64,000 bases of DNA from Streptomyces sp. NRRL F-6131 (GCA_000719695.1 JOHN01000007.1:106882-170881); one strand, 5' to 3'; shown: positions 23,806-33,154, counted from the stretch's first letter. Numbers and translations: made by a program. The notes: generated from the sequence alone by a model not told the origin.

Positions 23806-24966
23806 ATGGCCACACTCTGCCGACCCGCCGTCGCCGTCCCCGAGCACGTCATCACGCTCGACGAGACCCTCGACCTGGCCCGCACCCTGCACGCCGACCA
23901 CCCGCAGCTCGGGCTGGCGCTGCGGCTGATCGAGAACACCGGGGTGCGCACCAGGCACCTGGTCCAGCCCATCGAGGAGACCCTGCGGCACCCCGGCTTC
24001 ACGGTGCGCAACGCCGTCTACGAGCGGGAGGCCAAACGCCGCGTCCCCGAGGTGGTCGAGCGCGCCCTCGGCCACGCCGACCTCACCGCCCGGGACGTCG
24101 ACCTCATCCTCTACGTGTCCTGCACCGGCTTCATGATGCCCTCGCTGACCGCGTGGCTGATCAACACCATGGGCTTCCGCTCCGACACCCGCCAGCTGCC
24201 GATCGCCCAGCTCGGCTGCGCGGCCGGCGGCGCCGCCGTCAACCGGGCGCACGACTTCTGCCGCGCCTACCCCGGCGCCAACGTGCTCATCGTCGCCTGC
24301 GAGTTCTGCTCGCTCTGCTACCAGCCGACCGACCTCGGCGTCGGCTCGCTGCTCTCCAACGGACTGTTCGGCGACGCGATCGCCGCCGTCGTGCTGCGCG
24401 GCCGCGGCGGCACCGGCGTCCACCTGGAGCGGAACGGCTCGCACCTCGTACCGGACACCGAGCACTGGATCTCCTACGGGGTCGAGGACACCGGCTTCCA
24501 CTTCCAGCTCGACAAGCGCGTCCCCGGCACGATGGAGATGCTCGCGCCCGCCCTGCGCGCCCTGGCCACCGACCACGCCTGGGACGTCTCGGGCCTCGGC
24601 TTCTACATCGTGCACGCGGGCGGCCCGCGGATCCTCGACGACCTCTGCCACTTCCTCAACCTGGAGCCGGCCGCGTTCCGGTTCTCCCGCGCCACCCTCA
24701 CCGAACGCGGCAACATCGCCAGCGCGGTGGTCTTCGACGCGCTGGCCCGGATGTTCGAGGAGGGCGGGGTCGAGGACGGCACCCCGGGCCTGATCGCGGG
24801 CTTCGGGCCCGGCATCACCGCGGAGATCTCGCTCGGCAGTTGGGTGCGGCAGCCGCTGGAGGCGGCTCTCCCGCGCCGGCCCCGGGCGATCGACGCGGCG
24901 GAGCTGACGCTGGCTCACCAGACGACGCCCCTGCTGCGTCCGGCCGGGACTACGATCACCGAATGA
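23806..24966 (+). CDS. rppA: 1,3,6,8-tetrahydroxynaphthalene synthase (type III PKS)
   Basis: 386 residues very close to Streptomyces RppA as I recall it: MATLCRPAVAVPEHVITLDE, VSCTGFMMPSLTAW, QLGCAAGGAA with the catalytic Cys, VHAGGPRILDDL with His, and TERGNIASAVV with Asn. RppA condenses five malonyl-CoA to tetrahydroxynaphthalene, which oxidises to flaviolin, a precursor of naphthoquinone melanin. With the P450 upstream this is a pigment cassette. The stop overlaps the NUDIX start by 4 bases (ATGA). Confidence 0.95.
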   Translation: MATLCRPAVAVPEHVITLDETLDLARTLHADHPQLGLALRLIENTGVRTRHLVQPIEETLRHPGFTVRNAVYEREAKRRVPEVVERALGHADLTARDVDLILYVSCTGFMMPSLTAWLINTMGFRSDTRQLPIAQLGCAAGGAAVNRAHDFCRAYPGANVLIVACEFCSLCYQPTDLGVGSLLSNGLFGDAIAAVVLRGRGGTGVHLERNGSHLVPDTEHWISYGVEDTGFHFQLDKRVPGTMEMLAPALRALATDHAWDVSGLGFYIVHAGGPRILDDLCHFLNLEPAAFRFSRATLTERGNIASAVVFDALARMFEEGGVEDGTPGLIAGFGPGITAEISLGSWVRQPLEAALPRRPRAIDAAELTLAHQTTPLLRPAGTTITE

Positions 24967-25667
24967 CCGATACCACCGATGCCACTCGTGCCGCGGCCGC
25001 CGCGGCCGCCGGCCGTGCGGCCGGCGCGGACGGAGCGCCGCTGATCCCCAGACCGCCGCAGCCCGGCGACACCGACCGGGCCGACCGGGCCACCGGGGCC
25101 GACGGGGCCGGTGACGTCGAGCGGGCCGACGAGCTGGCCGCGCTCTTCCCCGCCCTGCACGCCCCGCAGTACTGGACCTGGGGCCGCTACGACGCGCAGT
25201 TCTCGACCGTCCTGCCCCCGGACGAGCTGGTCACCAACATCCACCTGGTGGGCTTCACCGACGGCGGCCGGGTGGTGCTCTGCCGCGACGACCGCGACCA
25301 CTGGTTCCTGCCCGGCGGCACCCGCGAGCACAACGAGTCCGTGGACTCCTGCCTGGTCCGCGAGCTGCGCGAGGAGGCCGGCGCCCGGCTGCTCGGCGCC
25401 CCGGTCTGGCTGGGCGCGCACCGCTGCGTGACCGACGACCCGGTCCCCTACCGCCCGTGGCAGCCGCACCCCGAGAAGGCCTGGCTCTGGGGCTGGGCCG
25501 AGGTGGCGGTGGACTCCGTGCCGACCAATCCGGACGACGGCGAGCAGGTCGTCGAGGTGCGGGCCGTGGAGCCGGCCGAGGCCCAGCGGCTGCTGCTGCA
25601 CGGCCACGACGCCTGGTGGGGGGAGCTGATCGGCCTGGCCGTGGAACTGCGGTCACGGCCGCACTGA
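24963..25667 (+). CDS. NUDIX hydrolase coupled to rppA
   Basis: 234 residues. About 60 low-complexity residues come first. The domain has a full NUDIX box: GGTREHNESVDSCL, then VRELREEAGARL (G-x5-E-x7-REUxEExGU). ATG 24963 overlaps the rppA stop, so translation is coupled. NUDIX enzymes cleave nucleoside diphosphates linked to other groups, including CoA. A role in CoA-derivative turnover in the pigment pathway is possible but only inferred from position. Confidence 0.85.
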   Translation: MTDTTDATRAAAAAAAGRAAGADGAPLIPRPPQPGDTDRADRATGADGAGDVERADELAALFPALHAPQYWTWGRYDAQFSTVLPPDELVTNIHLVGFTDGGRVVLCRDDRDHWFLPGGTREHNESVDSCLVRELREEAGARLLGAPVWLGAHRCVTDDPVPYRPWQPHPEKAWLWGWAEVAVDSVPTNPDDGEQVVEVRAVEPAEAQRLLLHGHDAWWGELIGLAVELRSRPH

Positions 25668-25839
25668 GCCCGCGCTCCGCGGCCGTGGCGAGGCCCGCGT
25701 TCCCCGGCCGCGCCCCCGACCACCCGGCCTCCGGGAAGATCACCGGAATGGCGCAGCAGCGCAGCGCGGTGCCCGATGTGCGGTGATATGACTCGAAGGG
25801 ACTCGGGTCCCTCTCGGGCCCGCACCGACGGGAGCCGTC

Positions 25840-26265
25840 ATGGACAACTACCCGCTGCTCAACATCTTCTGGACGATGCTGGAGCTGTTCCTCTGGATCC
25901 TCTGGTTCTTCCTGCTGTTCAAGATCATCACGGACATCTTCCGCAGCCACGACATGAACGGCTGGGCCAAGGCCGGCTGGATGGTGCTGGTGATCCTGCT
26001 GCCGCTGATCGGCGTGCTGGTGTACGTGATCGTGCGCGGCAAGAGCATGGGGGAACGCGATCTCGCCCAGGCCCAGAAGGCCGACGAGGCCTTCAAGGCC
26101 TACATCCGGGACGCGGCGGGCTCCGCGCCCGGGGAAAGCGGCGCCGCGGCCGGGGGCACCGGCCGCAGCCACGTCGACGACCTGGCGAAGCTGGCCGCGC
26201 TCAAGGCCGACGGATCCATCTCCGAGGAGGAGTACCAGAAGGCCAAGGACAAGCTGCTGGTCTGA
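25840..26265 (+). CDS. PLDc_N/SHOCT domain membrane protein
   Basis: 141 residues. Two membrane helices (FLWILWFFLLFKIITDIFR and AGWMVLVILLPLIGVLVYVI) form the cardiolipin-synthase-like PLDc_N segment. A Gly/Ala linker leads to a C-terminal SHOCT helix pair (DDLAKLAALKADGSISEEEY, ending KDKLLV). SHOCT parts aid oligomerisation. Function unknown. GGGAG precedes ATG 25840. Confidence 0.85.
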   Translation: MDNYPLLNIFWTMLELFLWILWFFLLFKIITDIFRSHDMNGWAKAGWMVLVILLPLIGVLVYVIVRGKSMGERDLAQAQKADEAFKAYIRDAAGSAPGESGAAAGGTGRSHVDDLAKLAALKADGSISEEEYQKAKDKLLV

Positions 26266-26322
26266 CGCGACCCGCCGCCGGGTCACCGACGACGGCCGCA
26301 CGAACGGCGGCCGCACGACCGA

Positions 26323-26356
26323 CGGCGGCCGGTGGACCCGCGTCCACCGGCCGCCG
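26323..26356. terminator. 15-bp hairpin between convergent genes
   Basis: CGGCGGCCGGTGGAC and GTCCACCGGCCGCCG (26323-26337, 26342-26356) pair perfectly with a CCGC loop. It serves the SHOCT gene and the convergent tex gene. Confidence 0.85.
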
Positions 26357-26364
26357 CCCGTGCC

Positions 26365-28848
26365 TCAGCGCCGCCCGGAGCGGCGGTCGTCCCCCTTGCC
26401 GCCGCCGGCCAGACCGGCCCGGCGCAGCGCGTCCGCCATGGCACTGTTGCCCAGCGGCGCCGACCCGCCGGAACCGCCCCGGTCCCGGCGCTCCTGACCC
26501 TGGCCGCCCCGGCCGCCCTGGCCGCCGCCCTGACCGCCCTGACCGCCCTGGCCGCCGCGCCGCTCCTGGCGCGGTGGACGGGCCTGCCGGTCGCCACCGC
26601 GACCGCCCTCGCCGCGACCGCCCTCGCCGCCGCGGCCGACCTCGTCGTCCAGTCGCAGGGTGAGCCCGATGCGCTTGCGCGGCACGTCCACCGTGGTGAC
26701 CCGGACGGTGACGATGTCACCGGGCTTGACCACCTCGCGCGGGTCCTTGACGAAGTTCTTCGACAGCGCCGACACGTGCACCAGGCCGTCCTGGTGGACG
26801 CCCACGTCGACGAAGGCGCCGAACGCGGCCACGTTGGTCACCACGCCCTCCAGCACCATGCCGACCTCCAGGTCGCCGATCTTGTCGACGCCCTCCTTGA
26901 AGGTGGCGGTGCGGAACGCCGGACGCGGGTCGCGGCCCGGCTTGTCCAGCTCGCCCAGGATGTCGGTGACGGTCGGGACGCCGAAGGTGTCGTCGGCGAA
27001 GTCGCCCGGCCGCAGGGCGCGCAGCCGGCCGCTGTTGCCGATCAGCTCGCGCAGCTCCCCGCCGGTCGCGGCGAGGATCCGGCGCACCACCGGGTACGCC
27101 TCCGGGTGCACGCTGGAGGCGTCCAGCGGGTCGTCGCCGTCCGGGATCCGCAGGAAGCCCGCGCACTGCTCGAAGGCCTTCGGGCCGAGCCGGGCGACCT
27201 TCTTGAGCTCCTTGCGGCTGCGGAACGGGCCGTTGGCGTCCCGGTGCGCGACGATGTTGTCCGCGAGGGTGCCGGTGATGCCGGAGACCCGGGTCAGCAG
27301 CGGTGCGGAGGCCGTGTTGACGTCCACGCCGACCGCGTTGACGCAGTCCTCGACGACGGCGTCCAGCGAGCGGGAGAGCTTCACCTCGCTCAGGTCGTGC
27401 TGGTACTGGCCGACGCCGATCGACTTGGGGTCGATCTTGACCAGCTCGGCCAGCGGGTCCTGGAGGCGGCGGGCGATCGAGACGGCGCCGCGGATCGACA
27501 CGTCGAGCTCCGGCAGCTCCTGGGAGGCGAACGCGGAGGCGGAGTAGACCGAGGCGCCGGCCTCGCTGACCATCGCCTTGGTGAGCCCCAGCTCCGGGTG
27601 GCGCTTGACGAGGTCCTCGGCGAGCTTGTCGGTCTCCCGCGAGGCGGTGCCGTTGCCGATGGCGACCAGGTCGACGCCGTGCTTCTTCGCCAGCGCGGCC
27701 AGGGTGGCCAGCGCGGCGTCCCACTTGTTGGCGGGCTGGTGCGGGTAGATCGTGTCGTGCGCGAGCACCTTGCCGGTGGCGTCCACCACGGCGACCTTCA
27801 CCCCGGTGCGGAAACCCGGGTCCAGGCCCATGGTGGCGCGGGTGCCCGCCGGGGCGGCCAGCAGCAGGTCGCGCAGGTTCGCGGCGAACACCCGGACCGC
27901 CTCGTCCTCGGCCTCGGCGCGCAGCCGGCCGCGCAGGTCGATGCCGAGCCGGACCAGGATGCGGGTGCGCCAGGCCCAGCGCACGGTGTCGCCGAGCCAC
28001 TTGTCGGCCGGGCGGCCGCGGTCGGCGATGCCGAACCGGGCCGCGATGCGCTGCTCGTAGTCGCTCGCGCCGGGCAGGTCGCCGGTCTCCTCGCCGTCGT
28101 ACGGGGACAGGTCGAGGTCCAGCACCTCCTCCTTCTCGCCGCGCAGCATCGCCAGGATCCGGTGCGAGGGGAGCTTGGTGTAGGGCTCGGCGAAGTCGAA
28201 GTAGTCGGCGAACTTGGCGCCGTCCTGCTCCTTGCCCTCGCGGACGGTGGCGACCAGCCGGCCGCGGGTCCACATCCGCTCGCGCAGCGAGCCGACCAGG
28301 TCGGCGTCCTCGCCGAACCGCTCGACCAGGATCGCCCGGGCGCCCTCCAGTGCGGCGTTCCCGTCCTCGACCGCCTCGTTGAGGTACTGCGCGGCCAGCG
28401 CCGCCGGGTCCTGCGTCGGGTCGGCGAGCAGGGTGTCCGCCAGCGGCTCCAGCCCGGCCTCGCGGGCGATCTGGGCCTTGGTGCGCCGCTTCGGCTTGAA
28501 CGGCAGGTAGATGTCCTCCAGCCGCGCCTTGGAGTCGGCGGCCAGGATCTGCGCCCGCAGCGCGTCGTCGAGCTTGCCCTGCGCCTCGACGGACTCCAGG
28601 ACGGCCGTGCGGCGCTCCTCCAGCTCCCGCAGGTAGCGCAGCCGCTCCTCCAGGGTGCGCAGCTGCGCGTCGTCCAGCGAGCCGGTGGCCTCCTTGCGGT
28701 AGCGGGCCACGAACGGCACCGTGGCACCGCCGTCCAGCAGCTCGACCGCCGCCTTCACCTGGCCCTCGCGGACGCCCAGTTCCTCGGCGATCTTCCGCCC
28801 GATCGCCTGCTGGGCCTGCTGGGCCGCCTGTTCGACTGGCGTGGTCAC
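26365..28848 (-). CDS. tex: Tex family RNA-binding transcription accessory protein
   Basis: 827 residues. The helical N-terminal part has RKIAEELGVREGQVKAAVELL and VPFVARYRKEATGSLDD. The YqgF-like core follows (TMGLDPGFRTGVKVAVVD), then a helix-hairpin-helix pair (ISGITGTLADNIVAHRD region) and an S1 domain (GDLEVGMVLEGVVTNVAAFGA, given in part). The tail is about 75 residues rich in Arg, Gly and Gln. Tex binds RNA and is tied to transcription elongation. Start is GTG 28848 or GTG 28860; the upstream GAAGAAG site is close to the latter. Confidence 0.9.
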   Translation of the reverse strand: MTTPVEQAAQQAQQAIGRKIAEELGVREGQVKAAVELLDGGATVPFVARYRKEATGSLDDAQLRTLEERLRYLRELEERRTAVLESVEAQGKLDDALRAQILAADSKARLEDIYLPFKPKRRTKAQIAREAGLEPLADTLLADPTQDPAALAAQYLNEAVEDGNAALEGARAILVERFGEDADLVGSLRERMWTRGRLVATVREGKEQDGAKFADYFDFAEPYTKLPSHRILAMLRGEKEEVLDLDLSPYDGEETGDLPGASDYEQRIAARFGIADRGRPADKWLGDTVRWAWRTRILVRLGIDLRGRLRAEAEDEAVRVFAANLRDLLLAAPAGTRATMGLDPGFRTGVKVAVVDATGKVLAHDTIYPHQPANKWDAALATLAALAKKHGVDLVAIGNGTASRETDKLAEDLVKRHPELGLTKAMVSEAGASVYSASAFASQELPELDVSIRGAVSIARRLQDPLAELVKIDPKSIGVGQYQHDLSEVKLSRSLDAVVEDCVNAVGVDVNTASAPLLTRVSGITGTLADNIVAHRDANGPFRSRKELKKVARLGPKAFEQCAGFLRIPDGDDPLDASSVHPEAYPVVRRILAATGGELRELIGNSGRLRALRPGDFADDTFGVPTVTDILGELDKPGRDPRPAFRTATFKEGVDKIGDLEVGMVLEGVVTNVAAFGAFVDVGVHQDGLVHVSALSKNFVKDPREVVKPGDIVTVRVTTVDVPRKRIGLTLRLDDEVGRGGEGGRGEGGRGGDRQARPPRQERRGGQGGQGGQGGGQGGRGGQGQERRDRGGSGGSAPLGNSAMADALRRAGLAGGGKGDDRRSGRR

Positions 28849-29188
28849 GAAGCCGGTCACCTTCTTCAGAGTTGCTGTCCGTACCCCCGCATTCTGGCAG
28901 CTGCCCGTGACACCCCCGCCCGCGCCCGGGCCCCCGGGCGTGGCGCACCCCCGGCCCGGAGCGCCCGCGCGCCCGGCCCACCGGGACCGCCCGGGGAGGT
29001 GTGACGCGCGGCACCGGGAGCCGCCCGGCGGGTGGCCCGTCCGGCCGGGGACGGCGGCTCCCAGCAGCGCCCTCGCGATCCCGAGCGCCCCCCGCGAAAC
29101 CCAACGCCCCCGTGAAATCCTCGCGTTCTCACCCTGGTGTTCGAAATCCGCCTGATCGCGGGGCCCGTCCCGGCGTACAGTGCCGGGC

Positions 29189-30130
29189 ATGTGCGCAGCC
29201 GCCCGGACGCCCGACCGCATGCACGACGACGACCTCCTGCACGACCGCCTGCACGACGAAGAACCCGTCATCGACACCGGCTTGGTGAGGCGGCTGATCG
29301 CCGCCCAGTTCCCGCAGTGGAAGGGCCTGCCGCTGGCCCCGGTCGGCATCGCCGCCACGGACAACGCGATGTTCCGGCTCGGCACCGACCTCGCCGTGCG
29401 GCTGCCCCGCGCCGCCTGGGCCGCCGGGAACACCGCGCGCGAACAGTCCTGGCTCCCCCGGCTCGCCCCGCACCTGCCGGTGCCCGTACCGGTGCCGGTC
29501 GCCCACGGCCGGGCGACCCTCGGCTACCCCTGGGACTGGTCGGTGCTGCGCTGGCTGAAGGGCGTCAACCCCACCCCCGGGGCGCTCGCCGACCCCGGGC
29601 AACTCGCCCGCGACCTGGCCGGGTTCCTCCTCGCCCTGCGCGCCGTCGAACCGGCCCCGGACGCCCCGCCGGCCTCCCGCGGCGGCACGCTGGCCGGCCG
29701 TGACGCCGCCACCCGCGCGGCCGTCGACCGGCTGCGCGGCGTGATCGACACCGGCACGGCCACCGCTCTCTGGGACAAGGCGCTGCGGCTGCCCGAGCCC
29801 ACCGGGCCGGCCGCCTGGGTGCACGGCGACCTCACCGCCGGCAACCTCCTGGTCACCGGGCAACGGCTCGGCGCCGTGCTGGACTTCGGCCTGCTGGGCG
29901 TCGGCGACCCGACCGTCGACCTGATCGCCGCCTGGAACCTGCTCCCGGCGGCGGCCCGCCCGGCCTTCCGCACCGCCCTGTCGGTGGACGACGCCACCTG
30001 GGAACGCGGCCGCGCCTGGGCGCTCTCCATCGCCCTCGTCCAACTGCCCTACTACCGCACCACCAACCCCCCGCTCGCCGCCAACGCCCGGCACGTCGTC
30101 CGGGAGGTCCTGACGGACCGCAGCGTCTGA
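29189..30130 (+). CDS. Aminoglycoside-phosphotransferase-family kinase
   Basis: 313 residues of the APH/choline kinase fold. The catalytic loop is WVHGDLTAGNLL (HGD and Asn) and the metal-binding motif LDFGLLGVGDPTVDL (DFG). The N-lobe has AVRLPRAAWAAGN and EQSWLPRLAP. The substrate is not known; many such genes are not resistance genes. TACAGT ends 7 bases before ATG 29189, so it is probably leaderless. ATG 29219 is also possible. Confidence 0.85.
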   Translation: MCAAARTPDRMHDDDLLHDRLHDEEPVIDTGLVRRLIAAQFPQWKGLPLAPVGIAATDNAMFRLGTDLAVRLPRAAWAAGNTAREQSWLPRLAPHLPVPVPVPVAHGRATLGYPWDWSVLRWLKGVNPTPGALADPGQLARDLAGFLLALRAVEPAPDAPPASRGGTLAGRDAATRAAVDRLRGVIDTGTATALWDKALRLPEPTGPAAWVHGDLTAGNLLVTGQRLGAVLDFGLLGVGDPTVDLIAAWNLLPAAARPAFRTALSVDDATWERGRAWALSIALVQLPYYRTTNPPLAANARHVVREVLTDRSV

Positions 30131-30170
30131 CCCCCGCCGACCCCGGGCCGCACCCCGTGGCCGCCGACGC

Positions 30171-31367
30171 CTACACGAAGCGCGTCGGCTCCGCCGCGCC
30201 CGGCGGCAGCGGGGTGCGGGCCGCCTCCGCCCGCCAGGCGCCGGCCAGTTCGGCCGGGAAGCGGCGCCCGCTGCGGGTCAGCACCAGACCGGGGGTGAGC
30301 TGGACCTCGTCGCCCGGGTGGAACGGCCGGTCGGTCTCCGCCGGCAGGCCCTCCCACGGCCCCAGGTGTCCGCGCCGCCCGGCCACCCGGATCCGGCTGC
30401 CGTAGGTGCTGGTGTCCCGCACCACCACCGCGCCGCCGCGCACCGAGACCACCAGGTGCCGGCGGCTGACCCGGGCCGCGCGCTCGGCGGGGAGCAGCCC
30501 GAGCAGCGCGATGCCGTCCGCCGTGCCCGGCGCGCGGCCGACCGCGGTGCGGGCCCCCTCGTCGAGCGTGTACCGGGCCACGCACTCCCCGTCCAGGACC
30601 ACCTTCACCTGGGCGGCGCCGGGCCGGGCCCCGTCGTCGAGCAGCGGCATGCCGTGCACCTCGCAGGTGGGCACGCCCCGGCGCATCCGCGGCAGCATCA
30701 CCCGCCCGCCGCGGTGCACGCTGTACAGGCCGCACCGGGACTCGGGGCAGCGCCAGGCCCGCCCGACCACCTCGACGAGCGGCTTGCTGGCGGCGGTCAG
30801 CAGCCCCTGCTTCTTGAGGGCCGACAGCTCCATCTTCTTGGAGATCTCCGCACCGGTCCGGTGCCCCATGTCCAGCGGCACCACCCGGACCGCGCCCCGC
30901 CCGGCGGCCTCCGGCCGCAGGAACTGCCAGGTGTTCCCCTGGATCCACGGGTGCTCGATCCGGTGGTCGTCGTAGTAGTCGCCGGTCACCACCTGGATGC
31001 CGGTCATGCCGGCGATCTCCAGCACCCGCTCGTCGGCGTCCGGCACCTCCTCGACCAGCCCCTCGGCGACCCAGCGCGCCAGCGTCCGCACCTCGGCCGG
31101 CTCGGTGAACTCCCGCCGCCCGCCCAGCAGACTGCGGTCCGCGACGCAGTACACGGCCACGTCCCGGTCCCCGGTCAGCCGCACCAGCGCCTCCACCACC
31201 AGCCCCAGCCGGTGCAGCGACCGTGGCGCCGGACCGCCGAAGTCCGTGCGCCGGACGATGTTGGAGAGCTCGACCAGGTAGTCCGCCCGGTCCGCCGAGA
31301 CCGCCAGGTTCCGGTCGATGCCCCGCCCGACGGCACGGCCGGCCGGGCGTTCGGGACTGTGCTCCAT
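30171..31367 (-). CDS. PIN-like, zinc-binding and FHA domain protein
   Basis: 398 residues. Residues 20-140 resemble a PIN/NYN nuclease: YLVELSNIVRR, YCVADRSLLGG, PDADERVLE and VVTGDYYDDHR supply spaced Asp and Asn. The middle part has a cysteine set (RCPESRC, TCEVH) that may bind zinc. The C-terminal FHA domain has VGRA, VSRRHLVVSV and DTSTYGSRI, which in known FHA domains bind phosphothreonine. The likely role is an RNA-cutting or nucleic-acid factor controlled by Ser/Thr kinase signalling. GGAGGTCCG precedes ATG 31367. Convergent with the APH-like gene. Confidence 0.72.
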   Translation of the reverse strand: MEHSPERPAGRAVGRGIDRNLAVSADRADYLVELSNIVRRTDFGGPAPRSLHRLGLVVEALVRLTGDRDVAVYCVADRSLLGGRREFTEPAEVRTLARWVAEGLVEEVPDADERVLEIAGMTGIQVVTGDYYDDHRIEHPWIQGNTWQFLRPEAAGRGAVRVVPLDMGHRTGAEISKKMELSALKKQGLLTAASKPLVEVVGRAWRCPESRCGLYSVHRGGRVMLPRMRRGVPTCEVHGMPLLDDGARPGAAQVKVVLDGECVARYTLDEGARTAVGRAPGTADGIALLGLLPAERAARVSRRHLVVSVRGGAVVVRDTSTYGSRIRVAGRRGHLGPWEGLPAETDRPFHPGDEVQLTPGLVLTRSGRRFPAELAGAWRAEAARTPLPPGAAEPTRFV

Positions 31368-31568
31368 CGGACCTCCGCGCGGTCGCCGGGCACGGACCGC
31401 CCGAACGACTCCCCGGACGCCCCGTCACATCACCCCCATCATCGCCGATCCCGCCCCGGACCGGGGCCGGTCACCCCATCGACGACCCGGTCGACCGGGA
31501 CGCCCGGGCGGACGTGCGTGCGGTCTCCGCGTCGCTCACCGACCGTGCCGCGGACGCGTGATGCTACG

Positions 31569-32564
31569 TCAGTGGTCCACGGTCACCACGATCTTGCCGA
31601 TCTGGGTGCCGGCCTCCAGGTACCGGTGGGCGGCGGCGATCTCGTCGAAGGGGAAGACGCGGTCCACCGCCGGCTGGAAGGCGCCGGTGCGCAGGCCGGA
31701 GGCGACGAAGGCCTCGGCGCGGCGCAGGCCGTCGGGGTCGGTGGTGATCTCGTGCAGGACGTAGCTGCGCATGGACTTGCCGCGCATCACCGACATCGGC
31801 GGGAAGGGGGTGTCCTCGCCGCTCAGGGCGCCGTAGAGGAGCAGGGTGCCGCCCTGGGCGAGGGCGCGGGCGAGGTCGACGACGCCGGGGCCGGCGACGG
31901 CGTCGAAGGCGAGGTCCGCCCCGCGGCCGCCGGTCAGTTCCAGGACGCGGTCGGCGAGGTCCTCCTCCTCGGTGACGACGACCTCGGCGGCGCCGGCCTT
32001 CAGCAGGGCCTCGCGCTTGGCCGCGGTGCGGGTGGTGGCGATCGGGACGGCGCCGACCCGGTCGGCGATCCGGAGCGCCGCCAGGCCGACGCTGCTGGAG
32101 GCGGCGGTGATCACCACGGTGTCGCCGGCCCGCAGGCCGCCGGTCTCCACCAGGGCGCCGTACGCGGTGACGTAGGGCATCCAGACGGCCGCCCCGCCGA
32201 TCGCGTCGAGGCCCTCGGGGCGGTGCAGCACCGCGTTCGCCGGGACGACGGCCCGCTCCGCGTAGACGGCGTAGTCGTTCATCGAGAAGGCCGGCACCAC
32301 GCTGATCGGGTCCCCGACGGCGAACCCCGTCACGGCCGGACCGACCGCCTCGACGACGCCCGCGGCCTCGCTGCCGAGCCGGCCGGGGAACTCCCGGACC
32401 TCCTCGATGTACTGGCCGCTGCGGTAGAGCACCTCGGCCCGGTTGAGGCCGATCGCGTCGACCCGGACGAGGAGTTCACCGGGGCCGGGGCCGGCGATCG
32501 GCGCCTCCTCCACCCGCAGCACCTCGGGTCCGCCCAGCTCGTGGAACAGTACGGTCCTGACCAT
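31569..32564 (-). CDS. Zinc-independent MDR (quinone-type) oxidoreductase
   Basis: 331 residues of the medium-chain dehydrogenase superfamily: LGSEAAGVVEAVGPAV, VITAASSSVGLAALRIA for NADPH and AFDAVAGPGV. Catalytic zinc Cys/His ligands are missing, as in quinone oxidoreductases. It is divergent from an ArsR-type regulator, 147 bases away, so it is probably regulated by it. Confidence 0.88.
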   Translation of the reverse strand: MVRTVLFHELGGPEVLRVEEAPIAGPGPGELLVRVDAIGLNRAEVLYRSGQYIEEVREFPGRLGSEAAGVVEAVGPAVTGFAVGDPISVVPAFSMNDYAVYAERAVVPANAVLHRPEGLDAIGGAAVWMPYVTAYGALVETGGLRAGDTVVITAASSSVGLAALRIADRVGAVPIATTRTAAKREALLKAGAAEVVVTEEEDLADRVLELTGGRGADLAFDAVAGPGVVDLARALAQGGTLLLYGALSGEDTPFPPMSVMRGKSMRSYVLHEITTDPDGLRRAEAFVASGLRTGAFQPAVDRVFPFDEIAAAHRYLEAGTQIGKIVVTVDH

Positions 32565-32636
32565 GGTTCAACTTCCCTTCGCCACACGTGATCGACGCGT
32601 TGTCGCGCTCCCCAGCCAAGCCCAAAGTACGGCGGG

Positions 32637-32677
32637 TGTCAAACTTCGACAGTGGTCGTACTTCGACGAGTGTCGTA
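32637..32677. promoter_or_regulatory. Operator repeats between the MDR and ArsR genes
   Basis: TGTCAAACTTCGACA (32637-32651) is dyad-symmetric at 12 of 15 positions. CTTCGACAGTGGTCGTA (32644-32660) repeats as CTTCGACGAGTGTCGTA (32661-32677). It lies in the divergent gap, where an ArsR-type repressor would bind. Confidence 0.6.
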
Positions 32678-32711
32678 CCATGGTGGCGACAGCACAGGAG
32701 GTCGACCACCG

Positions 32712-33065
32712 ATGGCACGAGCGGCGCAGCGCACCGGTTCCACCACCGCCCGGGACCGCGTCCCCCCGCACCCCGACCCGCGGACGATCACGCTCCAGCA
32801 GGTGCTGGAGGCACTCGTCGACCCGGTGCGGCGGCAGATCGTCCGCGCCCTGCACGCGGCCGGCGAGGACCTCCCCTGCGGGGCCGTCGAGCTGCCGGTC
32901 AGCAAGTCGACGGCCACCCACCACTTCCACGTCCTGCGCGAGGCCGGGTTGATCCGGCAGCACTACGTGGGCACCTCGCGGATGAACGCGCTGCGGCGCG
33001 AGGAGTTCGACGCGTGCTTCCCGGGCTTGCTGGAGGCGCTGGTCGCGGCGCCCGAACAGCGCTGA
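32712..33065 (+). CDS. ArsR-family winged-helix regulator
   Basis: 117 residues. The wHTH reads LEALVDPVRRQIVRALHAAG, then ELPVSKSTATHHFHVLREAGL. No metal-binding Cys pair is seen, so it likely senses something other than arsenic. ATG 32712 has AGGAGG 10 bases upstream. Divergent MDR gene is the likely target. Confidence 0.88.
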   Translation: MARAAQRTGSTTARDRVPPHPDPRTITLQQVLEALVDPVRRQIVRALHAAGEDLPCGAVELPVSKSTATHHFHVLREAGLIRQHYVGTSRMNALRREEFDACFPGLLEALVAAPEQR

Positions 33066-33142
33066 GCCCGCGCCGCCGGCCCGCCCGAACGCGGGCCGCA
33101 CCCCGACCGCACCCGCCCCGGAGCCGGCCCGAACCCCTTCAG

Positions 33143-33148
33143 TAGGGT
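33143..33148 (+). promoter_or_regulatory. -10 element of a leaderless phosphatase gene
   Basis: TAGGGT ends 6 bases before ATG 33155, with no ribosome site between. Confidence 0.5.
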
Positions 33149-33154
33149 GCGAAC

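Noticed and set aside
22333..24918. Long minus-strand frame across the P450 and rppA genes
   Set aside because: P450 haem loop and rppA active site lie on the plus strand; the minus frame is compositional.
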